Below, piece by piece: positions 5,700 to 7,650 of a stretch of 7,650 nt of DNA; position 1 is the stretch's first letter; the number at the start of each line of letters is the position of its first letter. The notes beneath the pieces were generated by a model, which was not told the origin of the DNA, did not search any database, and was given only the letters and a program-made list of their open reading frames with translations. Source of the stretch: B1 sp964443415 (GTDB lineage Bacteria; Bacteroidota; Bacteroidia; UKL13-3); assembly GCA_964443415.1 (NCBI GenBank), contig CAYUDC010000124.1, positions 1 through 7,650 on the forward strand, given 5' to 3'. The position numbers and the translations under genes are program-made.

Positions 5700-6698
5700 T
5701 TGGCAAAAATTGGCAACATAAACCTCGGAAATTTCCCTCTCCTACTTGCACCCATGGAAGATGTGAGCGACCCACCTTTTAGGGCAGTGTGCAAAGCCAA
5801 TGGGGCCGACCTCATGTACACCGAATTTATTAGTTCGGAAGGGTTGATCCGAGACGCTATTAAAAGTAGGCAAAAGTTAGACATATTTGATTATGAGCGC
5901 CCTATAGGCATTCAGATTTTTGGTGGCGACGAAGAAGCCATGGCCATGGCCACCCAAATTGTAGATGCTGTGAACCCCGATTTGGTAGACATTAACTTTG
6001 GCTGCCCAGTAAAAAAAGTAGTCTGCAAAGGGGCTGGTGCCGCCATTTTAAAAGATTTACCAAAAATGGTAAAAGTTACCGAGGCTGTGGTAAAAAGCAC
6101 CAAATTGCCTGTTACTGTAAAAACACGCCTAGGTTGGGACGAAAACTCAAAAAATGTAGAAGAAGTTGCAGAACGCCTGCAAGATGTAGGCATCCAGGCG
6201 CTTTCTATTCATGGTAGAACCCGCGCTCAATTATATAAAGGCGAGGCAGATTGGACCCTCATCGGAAAAATTAAAGAAAACCCACGTATCACCATTCCCA
6301 TTTTTGGCAATGGCGATATTGATAGCCCACAAAAAGCGCTAGAGTACAAGAATAGATACGGCGTAGATGGCATAATGATTGGCCGAGCCGCCATTGGATA
6401 TCCATGGATTTTTAATGAAATTAAATATTTCATGGAAACTGGAAATATATTAGACGCCCCCTCTATTTTACAACGGATAGACGTTTGCAAAACCCACCTC
6501 CAAAAAAGTGTAGAATGGAAAGGCGAAAGACCTGGCTTGTTTGAAATGAGAAGACATTATGCGCCCTATTTTAAAGGATTAGATAACTTTAAACCCTTTA
6601 GAACCAAATTGGTGATGGCAGAGTCTATGCAAGAAATTATAGACATTTTAGGCGAAATAGAAGTTCATTACTTGCACGATTTGGTTAGTGTCGTTTAA
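5700..6698 (+). CDS. dusB: tRNA-dihydrouridine synthase (DusB/NifR3-like)
   Basis: This FMN-dependent enzyme reduces uridine to dihydrouridine in tRNA. The TTG at 5700 is chosen as start, giving 332 residues, the usual length. Related Bacteroidota proteins, as I recall them, begin with Met at this point, right before a segment like AKIGNINLGNFPLLLAP. The longer in-frame option, ATG at 5628, would overlap the divergent protease gene by 34 bases and add 24 residues unlike the family. Numbering from TTG: PMEDVSDPPFR (18-28) is the FMN-barrel start; NFGCPVKK (99-106) holds the catalytic Cys102; Lys141 lies in VKTRLGW; His171 lies in SIHGRT; GNGDI (203-207) and GRAAIG (228-233) bind the FMN phosphate; and RRHYAPYFKG (284-293) belongs to the C-terminal tRNA-binding helical domain. 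The B subtype is a best guess among Dus families. Its 3' end overlaps the convergent hydrolase gene by 14 bases. Confidence 0.94.
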   Translation: MAKIGNINLGNFPLLLAPMEDVSDPPFRAVCKANGADLMYTEFISSEGLIRDAIKSRQKLDIFDYERPIGIQIFGGDEEAMAMATQIVDAVNPDLVDINFGCPVKKVVCKGAGAAILKDLPKMVKVTEAVVKSTKLPVTVKTRLGWDENSKNVEEVAERLQDVGIQALSIHGRTRAQLYKGEADWTLIGKIKENPRITIPIFGNGDIDSPQKALEYKNRYGVDGIMIGRAAIGYPWIFNEIKYFMETGNILDAPSILQRIDVCKTHLQKSVEWKGERPGLFEMRRHYAPYFKGLDNFKPFRTKLVMAESMQEIIDILGEIEVHYLHDLVSVV

Positions 6699-7650
6699 CC
6701 CATTTGGCTATATCCAAGATAAACATTTTAGAGACATTTCCTGCCTCTTCGTATTCTGCGGGCAATGAAACGCCCTCGCCTGCCATAAAAATATGGTTGA
6801 GCTGATGGTATAACTCAAAGGTGGCATCTGGGTGTTGTGTTAAAGCTTTTTTCCATTCTTCAAACTCCTGCGCAGGCACTTGATAGTCTCTTGCTCCTTG
6901 CAAAACCAAAACAGGATATTTAGCTAAATCTTTTAAATGATGCACTGGGGCATGCTGGTTGAGATGAATGAGATAATTGGCCGACATGCCTAATGGCAGC
7001 GAATCTGAGGGCGATTGGGCTGTTAACTTCGTTTGTGCATAAGGCAATCTGTTTAAAATGGCTTGAATCTGTTTTTTCTCTTCTGCAGTTTTAGCATGTT
7101 TTTGTAAATGCAACAACTGAAACTCCATCATCTCTGCCAAAGGCCTGTAATTTCCAGCGGCTATAATTACCCCTTTTACTTCTTTGATCTCCGATACAAA
7201 CCAAGGTATTAAATAAGCACCTTGACTATGGCCTAATAAAAATATGCGATTGCTATCTATTAATTCGTGTTTAGCTAATTTGGCCACAATGGCTTTTAAA
7301 TCGTCGAGGTATTCTTGCCTGGCGGTAACTTTATCCTCCTCACCCATTTTATTGGCAAAGGCAACTGTTCTTTTATCGTATCTGTACACTGCAATTTCTT
7401 GGGTAGCCAAGCCCCAGGCAATGTCTTTATAAATTCGATTAGGACCAATACGTAAATCCATATCTGTGGGGCCAGAGCCTCCAATGATAATTACCAAGGG
7501 AACTTTCTGTTGAACATTAGGAAAAGTTAACATTCCCTGAGAGGGAAATTCTGGAATGGGTACCGTTTTTTTTACTTCGTAAAACAAACTCGGGTCAACC
7601 CAAGCTGCCGGCGCATAGGGCGTTTCGGGTGGCTCAATAAATAGTCCAGC
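6685..7650 (-). CDS. Alpha/beta hydrolase (S33-type esterase/peptidase fold), 5' end outside the window
   Basis: The reading frame stays open to the right edge, so only the C-terminal 321 residues are visible. A TTG at 7585-7587 could be read as a start, but codons beyond it encode family-like sequence (PPETPYAPAAWVDPSLF), so the gene continues past 7650. Counting from that TTG codon as residue 1, IIIGGSGPTDMD (33-44) is the oxyanion-side loop, RYDKRT (69-74) follows, GHSQG (119-123) is the nucleophile elbow with Ser121, Asp234 lies in GARD, and His265 lies in LNHIFM, completing the Ser-Asp-His triad. A helical lid occupies about 147-215. In relatives a DUF3887-type domain and a signal peptide often precede this core; whether they are present cannot be seen. 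The substrate is unknown. The stop codon lies inside the 3' end of the Dus gene. Confidence 0.9.
   Translation of the reverse strand, partial: AGLFIEPPETPYAPAAWVDPSLFYEVKKTVPIPEFPSQGMLTFPNVQQKVPLVIIIGGSGPTDMDLRIGPNRIYKDIAWGLATQEIAVYRYDKRTVAFANKMGEEDKVTARQEYLDDLKAIVAKLAKHELIDSNRIFLLGHSQGAYLIPWFVSEIKEVKGVIIAAGNYRPLAEMMEFQLLHLQKHAKTAEEKKQIQAILNRLPYAQTKLTAQSPSDSLPLGMSANYLIHLNQHAPVHHLKDLAKYPVLVLQGARDYQVPAQEFEEWKKALTQHPDATFELYHQLNHIFMAGEGVSLPAEYEEAGNVSKMFILDIAKWVKRH

Noticed and set aside
5600..5884. Minus-strand frame of 94 residues spanning the protease/Dus gap
   Set aside because: It crosses the divergent promoter region and overlaps both real genes in the wrong frame.
5912..6490. Minus-strand frames (5912-6193 and 6227-6490) opposite the Dus gene
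   Set aside because: They are antisense to catalytic Dus motifs; the translations have no domain pattern.

Overview
The window looks like an ordinary chromosomal stretch from a member of the Bacteroidota. The signs are AT-rich spacers, upstream boxes of the TAnnTTTG type, almost no Shine-Dalgarno sequences, short signal peptides ending in Ala-Gln, and proteins that read like Bacteroidota versions of their families. I see no rRNA, tRNA, CRISPR array, insertion sequence, phage gene or attachment site. Eight protein genes fill almost all of it. The longest gap is about 150 bases (2334-2484) and holds candidate promoters.

Layout from left to right. (1) Positions 6-42 hold a perfect inverted repeat with A/T tracts on both sides, a likely bidirectional terminator. 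(2) Positions 55-2333 carry a probable minus-strand operon, transcribed as glutamate dehydrogenase, phosphatidylserine decarboxylase (9-base gap), then a small secreted Lys/Cys-rich protein (50-base gap), ending at the terminator. (3) Positions 2485-3868 carry a plus-strand pair of unknown envelope genes: a probable outer-membrane barrel protein and a lipoprotein 4 bases downstream. (4) Positions 3872-5661 carry a minus-strand pair: a CPBP-family membrane protease, then CdsA. (5) Positions 5700-6698 carry a plus-strand tRNA-dihydrouridine synthase that probably starts at TTG. (6) From 6685 to the right edge there is a minus-strand alpha/beta hydrolase whose 5' end lies outside the window.

Two genes act in one pathway. 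CdsA makes CDP-diacylglycerol, and Psd makes phosphatidylethanolamine from phosphatidylserine; the phosphatidylserine synthase that links them is not here. The two lie on the same strand but are separated by gdh and the unknown pair. Genes in the window meet tightly: the two convergent junctions have a 3-base gap and a 14-base overlap, with no hairpin terminator at either.

I found no exotic or clearly new system. The least explained items are the barrel/lipoprotein pair and the small Lys/Cys-rich secreted protein.
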